Positions 40,725 to 53,535 of a stretch of 64,000 nt of DNA are shown in pieces; positions within the stretch are counted from its first letter, which is position 1; every line of letters starts with the position of its first letter. The position numbers and the translations under genes were made by a program. The DNA is from Pectobacterium colocasium (lineage in GTDB: Bacteria > Pseudomonadota > Gammaproteobacteria > Enterobacterales > Enterobacteriaceae), in assembly GCF_020181655.1 (NCBI RefSeq), contig NZ_CP084032.1, positions 620,001 through 684,000 on the forward strand, read 5' to 3'. Below the pieces are notes generated by a model. It ran no database searches. It saw only the letters and a list, made by a program, of their open reading frames with translations, and had not been told where the DNA came from.

Positions 40725-41723
40725 TTACTCCGCGTTTCCCGGTGCGGCGGCGTCGGCCGGAAACACGACGCCGGTTTGGCGGCGAATTTCCGTCAGCAGC
40801 CCGGCGACAGTACGCGAGCGCGCCAGTTCCGGATGGTTGATGTTGTTATCGCTTACCAGCGTGGCAAAGACGTCCGCTTCGTACAGCATGCTGTTGATAT
40901 GCTGCGGCTGGCTGAGATCCAACTGTTTCCCTTCACGCGGAATGAATTTCACGTTATGGCATTCGGAGACTTTCTCAATCACCAGCGAACCGTCTTCCCC
41001 CTGAATTTCACTGGGTATCGCCGAGTGGCTGACTTTGGAATGGATGATGGTGACATCGAAATCACCGTAGTTCAGGATGACACTGCCATGTGCGTCTACG
41101 CCGCTTTCCAATAGCGTCGCGCTGGCCTGTGTGGTGCACGGTTCGCCCCACAGCGCCACGGCGAAGGCTAAGCAGTAGTAGCCGATATCCATGATGGAAC
41201 CGTTGGAGAATGCAGGATTGAACGTATTCGGGTTCTCGCCCGCCAGATAGCGCGGGTAGCGTGAAGAATACTGGCAGTAATTCAGCACCACTTTACGTAG
41301 CCTGCCGACTTTTGGCAGCGCCTGTTGTATCACGCTAAAATTGGGCAGGCTGGCGGTTTTGAACGCTTCAAAGAGCACGACCTGATTTTCTCTGGCGCAG
41401 GCGATCATCTGTTCGACTTCATAGCGGTTGGAAGCCAGCGGTTTTTCACAAATGACGTGCTTGCTGTGGCTCAGGAAGAGCAGCGCCTGTTCGCAATGCA
41501 GTGAGTTAGGGCTGGCCAGATACACGGCATCGATAAGGTCGGATTTCGCCATGGCTTCCAGTGAATCAAAGCGCGTGTCCACCATGTAGTCAGCCTGAAA
41601 CGGCTGTGCTTTTTCTGCCGTGCGTGAATAGATGGCGGTGAGCTTCAGCTTGCCGGTTTCGTGGGCGGCATCAACAAACTGACGGGTGATCCAACTGGTT
41701 CCTACAATAGCGAAGCGAATCAT
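40725..41723 (-). CDS. ygjR: Gfo/Idh/MocA-family oxidoreductase YgjR
   Basis: A 332-residue cytoplasmic NAD(P)-dependent oxidoreductase. The N-terminal Rossmann fold begins MIRFAIVGTSWITRQFV; the EKPLASN block with the catalytic Lys is present; the C-terminal Gfo/Idh domain is complete. Substrate unknown. Start at MIRFAIVG by the Rossmann fold; an ATG eight codons earlier is less likely. Its stop is about 50 bases from the alx riboswitch start. Confidence 0.9.
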   Translation of the reverse strand: MIRFAIVGTSWITRQFVDAAHETGKLKLTAIYSRTAEKAQPFQADYMVDTRFDSLEAMAKSDLIDAVYLASPNSLHCEQALLFLSHSKHVICEKPLASNRYEVEQMIACARENQVVLFEAFKTASLPNFSVIQQALPKVGRLRKVVLNYCQYSSRYPRYLAGENPNTFNPAFSNGSIMDIGYYCLAFAVALWGEPCTTQASATLLESGVDAHGSVILNYGDFDVTIIHSKVSHSAIPSEIQGEDGSLVIEKVSECHNVKFIPREGKQLDLSQPQHINSMLYEADVFATLVSDNNINHPELARSRTVAGLLTEIRRQTGVVFPADAAAPGNAE

Positions 41724-41884
41724 AAGCGTTTGGTATCCTGAAGGCATAGGTGATGACTAGGGAGATTATCACGGTGAAATGACAAGGCAACGTCAATCAT
41801 TTCCCGTTCCGGCAGAGAAAAGCATTTACTGACGGGCTATTTTAAGGGATAAACAGCGCAAATTTTATGAAGCAGGAGAGGCCA

Positions 41885-43024
41885 ATGAGCCAACTCGAAT
41901 TGGAAACGTGCAACCTGACGTTGGTGCGTTACCCTCAGGTCGCTGAAAACTCGGCGCTACAGGCGTGGGATGCCGCAGATGAATACCTGCTGCGTGAGCT
42001 GTCCACGATGGAAATTGCGCCAGGCCCGCGTCTGATTTTCAATGATACGTTTGGCGCGTTGGCCTGCGGCTTGCAAGCACAGTCGCCCGTCAGTATCAGT
42101 GACTCTTACCTCAGCCAACTGGCAACGCGGCACAATCTGGAACTGAATGGTTACGATGCCGATACGGTAACGCTGTTGGATAGCATGGCGGAGCTGCCCG
42201 CTGCACCCGCGCTGGTGGTGATTAAAATTCCTAAAACGATCGCGCTGTTGGAACAGCAATTGAGAATGTTGCGTAAGGTCGTCACGCCGCAAACACGCAT
42301 CATCGCTGGTGCGAAAGCGAAGGATATTCATACCTCTACGCTGCAACTGTTTGAACGTGTGATGGGGCCGACGAAAACCTCGCTGGCCTGGAAAAAGGCG
42401 CGTCTGGTTCACTGTGAATGGGCAGAATTGAAAGTCAGTGAGCAGTCACTCACCACTGAATGGGAGCTGGATGGCTACGGCTATCGCATTCAAAACCATG
42501 CTAACGTGTATTCACGTAATGGGTTGGATATCGGCGCGCGTTTCTTTATGCAGCATTTGCCAGAACAACTCGACGGTAAGATCGTCGATCTTGGCTGCGG
42601 TAACGGCGTGATTGGGCTGGCGGCGCTGAAAGCTAACCCGGACGCCACTGTGGGTTTCTTCGATGAGTCCTACATGGCGGTGGCATCGAGCCAGATGAAC
42701 GTTGAGGTCAACTGCCCGCAGGATGTCGAGCGCTGTAGCTTTGTAGTGAATAACGGATTGGCACGCGTTAAGCGCGATACGTTACAGGCGGTGTTGTGCA
42801 ACCCGCCATTCCACCAGCAACACGCGGTGACGGATGAAATTGCCTGGCAGATGTTCATGGATGCTCGTCGCTGTCTTCAGGTTGGCGGAGAATTGCGCAT
42901 CGTGGGGAATCGTCATCTGGATTATTTCCACAAACTGAAGCGTCTGTTCGGCAACTGTGAAACCGTCGCCAGCAATACGAAGTTCGTCATACTGCGTGCG
43001 GTGAAAACGGGATCGTCCCGCTAA
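41885..43024 (+). CDS. rlmG: 23S rRNA (guanine1835-N2)-methyltransferase RlmG
   Basis: A 379-residue cytoplasmic enzyme that methylates G1835 of 23S rRNA with S-adenosylmethionine. The N-terminal half is a degenerate methyltransferase-like domain; the C-terminal domain has the SAM site [14 protein letters not shown] and the catalytic NPPFHQ. The ATG used ([10 protein letters not shown]) follows AGGAG; an ATG six codons earlier lies before that site. The neighbour fadH is convergent, as in E. coli. Confidence 0.95.
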   Translation: MSQLELETCNLTLVRYPQVAENSALQAWDAADEYLLRELSTMEIAPGPRLIFNDTFGALACGLQAQSPVSISDSYLSQLATRHNLELNGYDADTVTLLDSMAELPAAPALVVIKIPKTIALLEQQLRMLRKVVTPQTRIIAGAKAKDIHTSTLQLFERVMGPTKTSLAWKKARLVHCEWAELKVSEQSLTTEWELDGYGYRIQNHANVYSRNGLDIGARFFMQHLPEQLDGKIVDLGCGNGVIGLAALKANPDATVGFFDESYMAVASSQMNVEVNCPQDVERCSFVVNNGLARVKRDTLQAVLCNPPFHQQHAVTDEIAWQMFMDARRCLQVGGELRIVGNRHLDYFHKLKRLFGNCETVASNTKFVILRAVKTGSSR

Positions 43025-43117
43025 GATGTTCCTGCTTTGTGAAGCCGAACGTGCCTCACAAAGCGGAAGCTGTTTCGCAACATTGCGTTGTCCCGAACAC
43101 TGAATTTGTCCTACGCA

Positions 43118-45238
<2,121 letters not shown>

Positions 45239-45405
45239 CTAGCGGTAATTGAGAGAGTTGTGAAATTTATGTTTATTTATTGTGATTGATGTCATTGCTA
45301 ATCGTAGGGGGAAGCGTGTGCAGGCAAGGGATCGTGCGCCGGAGTGTTTGTTGTCGGAGGCGTGTGACATTATAATCCGCGGGTTTATCGGGCAAAGGTA
45401 TCGTT

Positions 45406-45702
45406 ATGCGGGTGGAAGAGTTGGAATATCGTCTGGATAGCGCACTCCGTGCGTTAGAGCAAAGCGTTCAGCGTCAGCAGCAGACGTGGCGGCAGGAACA
45501 TCACTCCCTCCAGCAGCAGTTGCTTCAGGCGAAAGAGCGTGACGCTTACCTTTGTACGCAGATTGAACGGCTCTCTGCGCAGTTGAATGCGATGGATAGC
45601 TCGCCAGATCGCAATCCGCTGCTTCAGAAAATGAAGGTCATTCATGCCCACCTTGATGCGCTGGCACAAGAGGCCAGTGCTTTTCGACGTTCACTGCGGT
45701 AA
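45406..45702 (+). CDS. Small coiled-coil protein of unknown function
   Basis: A 98-residue, very hydrophilic protein rich in Gln, Leu, Glu and Arg. Heptad-like spacing of Leu and Ala runs through most of it (EELEYRLDSALRALEQSVQR; LQQQLLQAKERDAYL), suggesting a coiled coil. No membrane segment or enzyme motif. AAAGG stands near the ATG and it is divergent from fadH. I do not recognise the family. Confidence 0.7.
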   Translation: MRVEELEYRLDSALRALEQSVQRQQQTWRQEHHSLQQQLLQAKERDAYLCTQIERLSAQLNAMDSSPDRNPLLQKMKVIHAHLDALAQEASAFRRSLR

Positions 45703-45809
45703 CCGCACCGCTGGCATTTTTTAGCTATATCGTGCCGCGGTGTTAATGCGATATCTCGTATGCGCTATTCCGTTAACGTAATGCTTCCGTTTCCTTACAC
45801 AATTCCTCC

Positions 45810-45827
45810 TTATTCTCCATAATTGCC
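45810..45827 (+). promoter_or_regulatory. BaeR box upstream of spy
   Basis: TTATTCTCCATAATTGCC differs at two of 18 positions from the BaeR consensus TTTTTCTCCATDATTGGC (from memory). It is 129 bases upstream of spy, a known BaeR target. Confidence 0.75.
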
Positions 45828-45955
45828 GCAAATGTGGAGCCGATGCTTGCAGATATTTACCCTTGCTCTAATTAACTGAAGGTGTCGAGCCTATACTTTC
45901 TCTCGTAGCGCGGCAGCCGCCGTCGAGTAAGTCAATTCAGAGAGAGGAATGAAAT

Positions 45956-46444
45956 ATGCGTAAACTCACTGCAATGCTGGTTGCTTCTTCTTTGGCATTG
46001 GGCGCGGCAGGTATCGCGCATGCTAATGAAGCACCGAAAGGGTCTGGCTCGGAACACAAGATGATGATGAAAGAGGGTCGGGAACACCGTGACATGATGG
46101 GGCCGGATGCGATGTTTAAGGAGCTGAATTTGACGGAAGCGCAGAAGCAGCAAATCAAAGACATCATGAAAGATTCCCGCGAGAAAATGCACAAAGCGAT
46201 GCAGGATGACCGCCGTGAAATGCATAGCCTGATCGCATCAGATACCTTTGATACTGCAAAAGCACAGGCGCAGTTGGATAAAGTCGATGCGGAACACAAG
46301 GCCAGAATGCTTAACGGGCTGGAAACCAAAAACAAAATTTACAACATTCTGACGCCAGAGCAGAAAAAGCAATACAACGACAACTTTGAAAAGCGACTGA
46401 CCCAACCGCCAAGACCTGACGGCAAGCCTGTTCCTGCGGAATAA
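45956..46444 (+). CDS. spy: Periplasmic chaperone Spy
   Basis: A 162-residue periplasmic protein very close to E. coli Spy (161). Signal peptide MRKLTAMLVASSLALGAAGI followed by AHA; two LTxxQ motifs (LNLTEAQKQQIKDIM and ILTPEQKKQYNDNFEKRL). It is an ATP-independent chaperone that forms a cradle-shaped dimer and protects proteins from aggregation under envelope stress. The upstream BaeR box supports BaeSR control. GAGAGGAA precedes the ATG. It ends at a strong terminator. Confidence 0.95.
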   Translation: MRKLTAMLVASSLALGAAGIAHANEAPKGSGSEHKMMMKEGREHRDMMGPDAMFKELNLTEAQKQQIKDIMKDSREKMHKAMQDDRREMHSLIASDTFDTAKAQAQLDKVDAEHKARMLNGLETKNKIYNILTPEQKKQYNDNFEKRLTQPPRPDGKPVPAE

Positions 46445-46489
46445 TGTGTTCGCACGATAGTAAGTCCGTACGCTAAGTCAGCGAGTAAG

Positions 46490-46545
46490 ACCACCGGATT
46501 GACGTATTGCCCCATGGGTAATGCTGCGGTCCGGTGGTTTTTTTA
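46490..46545 (+). terminator. Terminator of spy
   Basis: ACCACCGGA and TCCGGTGGT form the outer stem; an inner stem (ATTGCCC/GGGTAAT) lies in the loop; a run of T follows. Confidence 0.85.
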
Positions 46546-46656
46546 TTTATTTTCCCTCTACCATCGTGCCGTGAGTCGGGAAATGATTAATGCTATCCTC
46601 ACGCGGAGAAAGTAGGCAGTGCCATCGGACATTGGACAGCGGGCGGTAAAGGACAG

Positions 46657-48126
46657 ATGAATAACGATTTGACGTTAAAAACTATAAAATTCATGCCGTT
46701 TCTGTTCTTGACCACCCTCATCGTGAGCTGTCTGGGATTTCGGTTTCGAGTGCTGGATGAACTGTCATTATTCTGGCCTGCCAATATTCTGGTTTTTTGC
46801 CTCCTGATTAGTTTCAGAGCCAGAAAAGGGACGATAAAAGGCAAAACACTCTCTATTTGCACGGGGTTTTTGGTGAGTTATGTGGCGATGCTGTCGGCGG
46901 CGCTACTGATGGACAATAACTCTCCGTTAAAAACCAAGGTGTTGTTATGTTTGTGCAATATGGTCTTTGTGGTGACGGCCTGGTGTGCCTTTTGCCTGAT
47001 GTGTCGGCTGAGCGGCAAGTGGTCGACATTTGAGAAATTCAGCAAATATTACGTTTATATTATTTTCGCCTCGACGTTTGTTGGCGCGTTCTCATCCGGC
47101 GTGGCGTATGGGTTTTATGCGTATGTCTACGACACGGGGAACCGTTACGCCGAGTTTATGGATTGGTTCAGTGAGCAACTGGGAACCGGTATTATCCTCG
47201 CGTTTTTTTTCCTGAAAAGTAAGGATATCCTGCGAGCGCTACGGAATATTCCACTCTGTCCTAAGCACATCAGAGAGAACATTTTTCCCTTTCTGGTCTT
47301 TATTATCTTCTTATTAGTGAGCCTGTTTTTTCTGGACGCGAGCCTGATCACGCTGTCCGTTATTCCGCTCACGCTGTGCGCGTTCAACTACTCTTTCCCG
47401 ACCATGTCGCTGCTTTGTGCGATTACGGGCGTAATTCTGAATTATCTCTACATTAATCAGGTCGGTATCCTCATTAATTCAAATTCTGAAGCGTACATTA
47501 ACTCGTTTCTTACCACGGCGCGGCTTAACATTGCGATGCTCATTATGGCGATGTTAAGTGTTTCTCATTTTGTCTCAATGAATCGGCGACTGATTAAAAT
47601 CATTGAAAGCAACAGCCGGAAGGATGCACTCACGAATACCTTCAATCGCCGGGCGTTTCTCAGCATGTTGAATGGAAAGCAGAGTGTGTTGGGGTATAAG
47701 AAAAAGCGTCAGTTAACGCTGCTATTTCTGGATATCGATTATTTTAAGCAAGTCAACGATACCTACGGCCATGCCTGTGGTGATGAATTAATTGCCAGCT
47801 TTGCCCGTATGCTGAGCACTGCTATTCGGCCGAGCGACATTCTTTGCCGCTGGGGTGGGGAAGAGTTTGTTATTGCTGCTTACGATCTCACCGCTAAGGA
47901 ATCCGAAGCGATGGCTGAATCGCTGCGGCATCTTACGGAATCCACGGCGTTGATGCTGTCCGATGGGCGGGAAATCCATTTTACGACCAGCATTGGTGTG
48001 GCCGTGTTTGCCCAGTATGGCGGGGGCAATATTTACGATGCTATCGGGCTGGCGGACGAGCAGTTGTACAAAGCGAAAGCGCAGGGGCGTAATTGTGTGT
48101 GTCTGCGTTTGGTCGAAGATATCTGA
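46657..48126 (+). CDS. Membrane-bound diguanylate cyclase (GGDEF)
   Basis: A 489-residue protein. Residues about 10-315 hold some eight membrane segments (a MASE1-like sensory part is possible). The C-terminal GGDEF domain is complete: the metal-binding Asp359 in LFLDIDYFKQVND, the signature GGEEF at residues 400-404, and the inhibitory RxxD (RPSD) five residues before it. It should make cyclic di-GMP with product inhibition. It is a lone gene between spy and the DUF305 gene. Signal sensed unknown. Confidence 0.9.
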   Translation: MNNDLTLKTIKFMPFLFLTTLIVSCLGFRFRVLDELSLFWPANILVFCLLISFRARKGTIKGKTLSICTGFLVSYVAMLSAALLMDNNSPLKTKVLLCLCNMVFVVTAWCAFCLMCRLSGKWSTFEKFSKYYVYIIFASTFVGAFSSGVAYGFYAYVYDTGNRYAEFMDWFSEQLGTGIILAFFFLKSKDILRALRNIPLCPKHIRENIFPFLVFIIFLLVSLFFLDASLITLSVIPLTLCAFNYSFPTMSLLCAITGVILNYLYINQVGILINSNSEAYINSFLTTARLNIAMLIMAMLSVSHFVSMNRRLIKIIESNSRKDALTNTFNRRAFLSMLNGKQSVLGYKKKRQLTLLFLDIDYFKQVNDTYGHACGDELIASFARMLSTAIRPSDILCRWGGEEFVIAAYDLTAKESEAMAESLRHLTESTALMLSDGREIHFTTSIGVAVFAQYGGGNIYDAIGLADEQLYKAKAQGRNCVCLRLVEDI

Positions 48127-48197
48127 ATCCTCCCTTGACCTTCCCCTTACTGGAACGTCTACCCTCAAAAAGTCCTGTGACTGATTGAGAGGTTGTG

Positions 48198-48560
48198 ATG
48201 AAGAAAGTCCATTTGTTAGTAGCGGCGACCTTGCTGGTTCCGGTTCTCTCGTTTGCCGCCGACAGCGCGCATAGCGGCCATGGTTCAACGCAAGAGGCGT
48301 CTTCCTCCCAACAGGCGTATATGAAAGGGATGGATGCGATGCATGCCGAGATGATGGAAGGGATGCAGGCTAGCGATCCTGATATTGCCTTTGCCAAAGG
48401 GATGATTGCGCACCACCGTGGCGCGATTGATATGGCAAAAACGGAGCTGCAATACGGCAAAGATCCTGAATTACGGAAGCTGGCGGAAGAGATTATTAAA
48501 GCCCAGCAGCCGGAGATCGACCAAATGGAAGCCTGGCTGAAGAAACAGGGTAAGCAGTAA
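48198..48560 (+). CDS. DUF305-family periplasmic protein
   Basis: A 120-residue protein with signal peptide MKKVHLLVAATLLVPVLSFA and AD at the mature start. The mature part is His- and Met-rich: YMKGMDAMHAEMMEGMQ and FAKGMIAHHRGAIDMAKTEL, the DUF305 (CopM-like) signature often found in copper-tolerance proteins, probably metal-binding. The ATG used follows GAGAGG. It stands alone about 70 bases after the cyclase. Confidence 0.88.
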   Translation: MKKVHLLVAATLLVPVLSFAADSAHSGHGSTQEASSSQQAYMKGMDAMHAEMMEGMQASDPDIAFAKGMIAHHRGAIDMAKTELQYGKDPELRKLAEEIIKAQQPEIDQMEAWLKKQGKQ

Positions 48561-48647
48561 CGTTGTTGATGGTGCTTCTTCTGAGAAGCGCCATTCCGTT
48601 TGTACCGCACCGTAGGCAGAGCCACGTTGTCTGATGGGTAAAAATTT

Positions 48648-48663
48648 AGTGACTGTTTTCACA
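48648..48663 (+). promoter_or_regulatory. CRP site of the beta-glucoside PTS gene
   Basis: AGTGACTGTTTTCACA fits TGTGA-N6-TCACA with one mismatch. Its centre is about 61 bases upstream of the start of the antiterminator motif, consistent with class I activation of a promoter starting near 48716. Confidence 0.65.
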
Positions 48664-48716
48664 GAATAAAACGTAGAGATAGCTTTCTCTGCGTGAACTT
48701 GTTAGAAAACAGGAAA

Positions 48717-48794
48717 GGACGTCACCAGAAGTTTCTGGGCGAGACCTGGATAAAGCCGCGTATACCGCACGCGGCTTTATCCAGGTTTTTTTTT
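48717..48794 (+). promoter_or_regulatory. BglG-type antiterminator motif (RAT) with overlapping terminator in the PTS leader
   Basis: Positions 48717-48747 (GGACGTCACCAGAAG through CTGGGCGAGACCT) have the features of a ribonucleic antiterminator: GTYAC on the 5' side, a small hairpin, then GGGCGAGACC. It overlaps by three bases the 5' arm of a perfect 17-bp stem (CCTGGATAAAGCCGCGT, 48745-48761, with 48769-48785) followed by nine T (48786-48794). The gene start is 85 bases downstream. Confidence 0.8.
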
Positions 48795-48878
48795 GCTTAT
48801 TTTCCAACTGGCCAGCGGACAACAAGCGGGATGACGTGTATCAGGCAGTTGCAGCCATTGACGAAACGGGAAGTCATT

Positions 48879-50789
48879 ATGAATAGCAAAGTGCTCGCGG
48901 AAAATATTCTGAGGTTAGTCGGAGGGGAGACGAACGTTTCTACTTTGGTGCATTGTGCAACACGCTTGCGCTTTAAGATTGTTGATCACGGCAAGGTGGA
49001 TGTGGCTGCGCTTGAGGCGCTGGACGGCGTCATTACGGTGATCAACGCATCAGGGCAGTTGCAGGTGGTGATTGGGAACCGGGTGCCGGAGGTTTATCGC
49101 GCTTTTGGCTCGATCTCCACCCTGCTGGAGGACGGCGACGGGAAACGCCAGACGGTGGAAAGTGAGCAATCGACTTCGGCGATGGGACGGTTGATCGATC
49201 TGGTGGCTGGGATCTTTACCCCGTTATTAGGGGCGATGGCGGCGGCGGGGGTGCTGAAAGGGGCGCTGTCCATCGTGCTGGCGCTCGGGTGGCTCAATGC
49301 GAAGGAAAGTACCTATATCATCCTGCATGCGGCGTCTGACAGTCTGTTCTACTTCCTGCCGATGCTGCTGGCGATCACCGCCGCGCGTAAATTTGAAACC
49401 AACATTTTTGTGGCGGTGTCGGTTGCCGGTGCGCTGGTTTACCCGACGATTCAAGGGCTGTTTGACGCGGGTCAGCCCGTGACGTTCTTCGGTCTGCCCG
49501 TCGTGATGATGAAATACACCTCTTCGGTGATCCCGATTATCTTCAGCGTATGGCTGATGTCGTATATCGAGCGTTTCCTGAATCGCCATATTCACGAAAG
49601 CGTGCGCAATATCCTGACGCCGTTCTTCCTGCTGGTGCTGATGGTGCCGCTCACGCTGATGACCATCGGTCCGATTGGTATTTCGGCCAGTAAGCTCATT
49701 GCGTCGGTGTTCGTCAGCATCTATGAATTCAACCCGATTATTGCCGGGGCGTTGATGGCGGCGTCATGGCAGGTCTTAGTGATCTTTGGCGTTCACTGGG
49801 GATTCGTGACCGTATTCATCAACGATCTCTCCGTCATGGGGCGCAGCTACCTTAAAGCTGCCTCCAGCCCGTCTGTTTTTGCCCAGTCTGGCGCATTGCT
49901 GGGTGTGATGGTGCGTACCAAAGATAAAAAGCTCAAAGCGCTGGCGGGCAGTACGTTTATTGCGTCGCTGTTTGGCATTACGGAACCCGGTGTTTACGGC
50001 GTGACGCTAAAGCTAAAAAAACCGTTTATCTGCGCGGTGATCGCTGCGGCTATCGGGGGCGCTATCGTCGGCTATGCGAAAAGCTCGGCGGTTTCTATGG
50101 GGATGCCTGGGTTGCTGACACTGCCGATTTTCTATGGTGAAGGCTTCGTTGGGTTCCTCATCGGCTGTGCGATCGCCTTCGTGGTGAGTTTTGTGCTGAC
50201 CATTATTGTTGGATTTGACGACCCCGTGCAGCCTGCGGAGAAAGCACCCGCGCCAACACTCGCACCAACGGTTAAACCTGTGGCACCGGTATCACGCCAG
50301 CATGCTAACGCCCAGTCGCTAAAAGACGCGCCAGCGACGGCTGAACAATTGGGATCGCCAGTCAAGGGCGAACTGATCTTGCTGGAAGACGTGGACGATA
50401 AGGTGTTCTCGTCCGGCGTTGTTGGGCAGGGCGTTGCCATTTTGCCGCAGGAAGGCCGCATTTATTCACCGGTGGACGGTGTGATTGCCAGCACGTTCGC
50501 TAGCGGCCATGCCGTCGGTATTCTTTCGCAGAGCGGTGCGGAGATTCTGATTCATGTCGGTATCAACACGGTGCAACTGGAAGGACAGTATTATCAGATG
50601 CACGTTGCAGAAGGCGACAAAGTGCAGAAGGGCCAACTGCTGTTGGAATTCGATTTGGAAGCGATCAAAAACGCGGGCTACGATACGGTGACACCGATGG
50701 TGGTGACGAATGCCGATGAATACCACCTCTTCAGCCCAGGCTCCACACGTCAGTTGAGGGTCGGGGAGACGGTTATCGCGCTGACGTAA
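48879..50789 (+). CDS. bglF: PTS beta-glucoside transporter, fused EIIBCA (BglF-like)
   Basis: A 636-residue inner-membrane permease with three PTS domains. EIIB is at the N-terminus, with the phosphocysteine in STLVHCATRLRFKI. EIIC is the membrane part (about residues 100-460), with TEPGVYGVTLKLKKPF. EIIA is at the C-terminus, with the phosphohistidine in ILIHVGINTVQLEG. A Pro/Ala-rich linker joins EIIC and EIIA. It imports and phosphorylates beta-glucosides such as arbutin, salicin or cellobiose. The ATG used (MNSKVLAENILR) lies past the leader terminator. The glucosidase is convergent, not downstream, and no bglG gene is present. Confidence 0.9.
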   Translation: MNSKVLAENILRLVGGETNVSTLVHCATRLRFKIVDHGKVDVAALEALDGVITVINASGQLQVVIGNRVPEVYRAFGSISTLLEDGDGKRQTVESEQSTSAMGRLIDLVAGIFTPLLGAMAAAGVLKGALSIVLALGWLNAKESTYIILHAASDSLFYFLPMLLAITAARKFETNIFVAVSVAGALVYPTIQGLFDAGQPVTFFGLPVVMMKYTSSVIPIIFSVWLMSYIERFLNRHIHESVRNILTPFFLLVLMVPLTLMTIGPIGISASKLIASVFVSIYEFNPIIAGALMAASWQVLVIFGVHWGFVTVFINDLSVMGRSYLKAASSPSVFAQSGALLGVMVRTKDKKLKALAGSTFIASLFGITEPGVYGVTLKLKKPFICAVIAAAIGGAIVGYAKSSAVSMGMPGLLTLPIFYGEGFVGFLIGCAIAFVVSFVLTIIVGFDDPVQPAEKAPAPTLAPTVKPVAPVSRQHANAQSLKDAPATAEQLGSPVKGELILLEDVDDKVFSSGVVGQGVAILPQEGRIYSPVDGVIASTFASGHAVGILSQSGAEILIHVGINTVQLEGQYYQMHVAEGDKVQKGQLLLEFDLEAIKNAGYDTVTPMVVTNADEYHLFSPGSTRQLRVGETVIALT

Positions 50790-50796
50790 CGCCATC

Positions 50797-50831
50797 AATC
50801 AGACGGTGAGACATGAGCTTACCGTCTGATT
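50797..50831. terminator. Bidirectional terminator between the PTS gene and the phospho-glucosidase gene
   Basis: AATCAGACGGT and ACCGTCTGATT form an 11-bp stem in the 69 bases between two convergent stops. Confidence 0.8.
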
Positions 50832-50858
50832 TCCTCTATCACCTTATGTGCTATAGCG

Positions 50859-52268
<1,410 letters not shown>

Positions 52269-52327
52269 CTACATCATTACGCTGCGCTGGCCTGTGGCTC
52301 CACGCTGGGAACCGCTGAATGACAGGC

Positions 52328-52404
52328 AAAAAAAAACTTGGGCAGAAGAGAGTATTGCTACTCACCTCTGCCCAAGTCTCGCCCGCCATTGGCGGTAACG
52401 TCTT
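52328..52404 (-). promoter_or_regulatory. BglG-type antiterminator motif (RAT) with overlapping terminator in the phospho-glucosidase leader
   Basis: On the minus strand 52404-52374 (AAGACGTTACCGCCAATGGC then GGGCGAGACTT) has GUUAC, a small CCGCC/GGCGG hairpin and GGCGAGAC, matching the PTS leader motif. It overlaps by four bases the 5' arm of the stem ACTTGGGCAGA/TCTGCCCAAGT (52367-52377 with 52336-52346), followed by nine T (52336-52328). Confidence 0.8.
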
Positions 52405-52412
52405 ATCAGGAC

Positions 52413-52472
52413 ACTATACAATCCTGAATTTCTGCGGCAATGCCCCCGTCTGGTTATGTGACTCCGGTCACG
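52413..52472 (-). promoter_or_regulatory. Promoter and CRP site of the phospho-glucosidase gene
   Basis: On the minus strand TTGCCG (52440-52435) and TATAGT (52418-52413) are 16 bases apart. Upstream, TGTGACTCCGGTCACG (52457-52472) is a near-perfect CRP site, centred about 60 bases before the expected start, as in class I promoters. Confidence 0.75.
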
Positions 52473-52621
52473 ACATCTCTGCTGGCATCACGGTGGAACA
52501 GAGAGGAATACCTTGCTGGAGAAGATTGGGTATGTCTTGATGCTATCGTTGTGTATAAAAAAACATAACGAATGTGAGACAATGAGGCCGATGCCTGACG
52601 TCATATAAGGAGAAAATTACC

Positions 52622-53125
52622 GTGTATCTGTATATGTTTTACCTGGGAGGGAACGCGGGAAAGTCCAATATCGAAGTTCACGATATCCAGTTTGTGGCGG
52701 CTGAGAAGCCAGAGGATGCGTGGCCCGCGCTCCGGGAAGCGTGGTTTGGCGACCCTGATAAAGTGCATATTGATGGATATGCGCGCGTGATATGGGCGGA
52801 TGGTTATACCGTTACCCTTTCGGATACGCGACCTGCGGACGAAAACCGGCTCTTTTTTGTCAATGCTGGCGCTTACCATCCTTCAACGCTGGCGGAACTG
52901 CATGCCTTCGATCTCTTTGTGGCGAAGAGCGTGCAAGAAGCAAAATCGAAAGGATTGGCATCGCTGCTTAATGGTGCGCTGCATCAGCATAAAGACAACC
53001 TTAAGGATGTGGATGACTGCCTGTTGCTTGAGAAAATCGGCGATCTGTATATCCATCTGACACCTTGTGCATCCGGCATTCCCTTCACACCGGAATGGCA
53101 GGGCTACCAGCCGATCGGTCGCTGA
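52622..53125 (+). CDS. DUF1543-family protein
   Basis: A 167-residue cytoplasmic protein. The opening YLYMFYLGGNAGKSNIEVHD and the following FVAAEKPEDAWPALREAWF match DUF1543; a second, similar segment follows (NRLFFVNAGAYHPSTLAELH). The start is GTG, preceded by AAGGAG at nine bases; the nearest ATG is too far from it. Function unknown. It stands alone between two divergently organised units. Confidence 0.85.
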   Translation: MYLYMFYLGGNAGKSNIEVHDIQFVAAEKPEDAWPALREAWFGDPDKVHIDGYARVIWADGYTVTLSDTRPADENRLFFVNAGAYHPSTLAELHAFDLFVAKSVQEAKSKGLASLLNGALHQHKDNLKDVDDCLLLEKIGDLYIHLTPCASGIPFTPEWQGYQPIGR

Positions 53126-53363
53126 TTTATCCTGCCTCCCGCATTAAACCGGTAAGCCAGGTTCGTGGCATACCGGTTCTTCTTCACTGCCGTACCGTCG
53201 CCTGACGGCGAATGAACCAGAAATGCACGGTTGCCCTCTTAACCTGCACCACCGTGATGCAGCAGGCCATACGGATCTCGATCATTTCACGCTTACCCTC
53301 GCTATATCTGGTGATACACAGCGATGGCATGCAATTTGCTTCTTAAGCTCATAGCAACTCCGC

Positions 53364-53466
53364 AGGCTTACCTCAACGGTGAGTGAAGCCTCGGTCAGGA
53401 CAACGGCGTCCACATCTTCATGCTTTTCGCATTACGGCGAGAGCAGGGGGATGTGGACGTTTTTTA
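53364..53466 (+). promoter_or_regulatory. ANTAR-type antitermination leader of the nitrate reductase gene
   Basis: Hairpin 1 (53364-53391: AGGCTT...AAGCCT with an inner CTC/GAG) carries the hexaloop AACGGT. Hairpin 2 (53398-53411: GGAC/GTCC) carries the hexaloop AACGGC. Both have A at loop position 1 and G at 4, as in ANTAR target RNAs. The 3' arm of hairpin 2 overlaps the 5' arm of a terminator (CGTCCACATC 53407-53416 with GATGTGGACG 53450-53459, then six T). Upstream (53126-53363) I see only promoter DNA. Confidence 0.8.
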
Positions 53467-53535
53467 TGTCTGGATTTGCCCGTTGCAGCACTGTTTTCGA
53501 GGGGCTGTGATACGGCGATCCGATGGGAGCCCATC

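Noticed and set aside
53383..53535. Extra 51 N-terminal codons of the nitrate reductase fusion
   Set aside because: They cover the leader hairpins and terminator, lack a ribosome site and do not fit NasA-type N-termini; the GGGAG-ATG at 53536 does.
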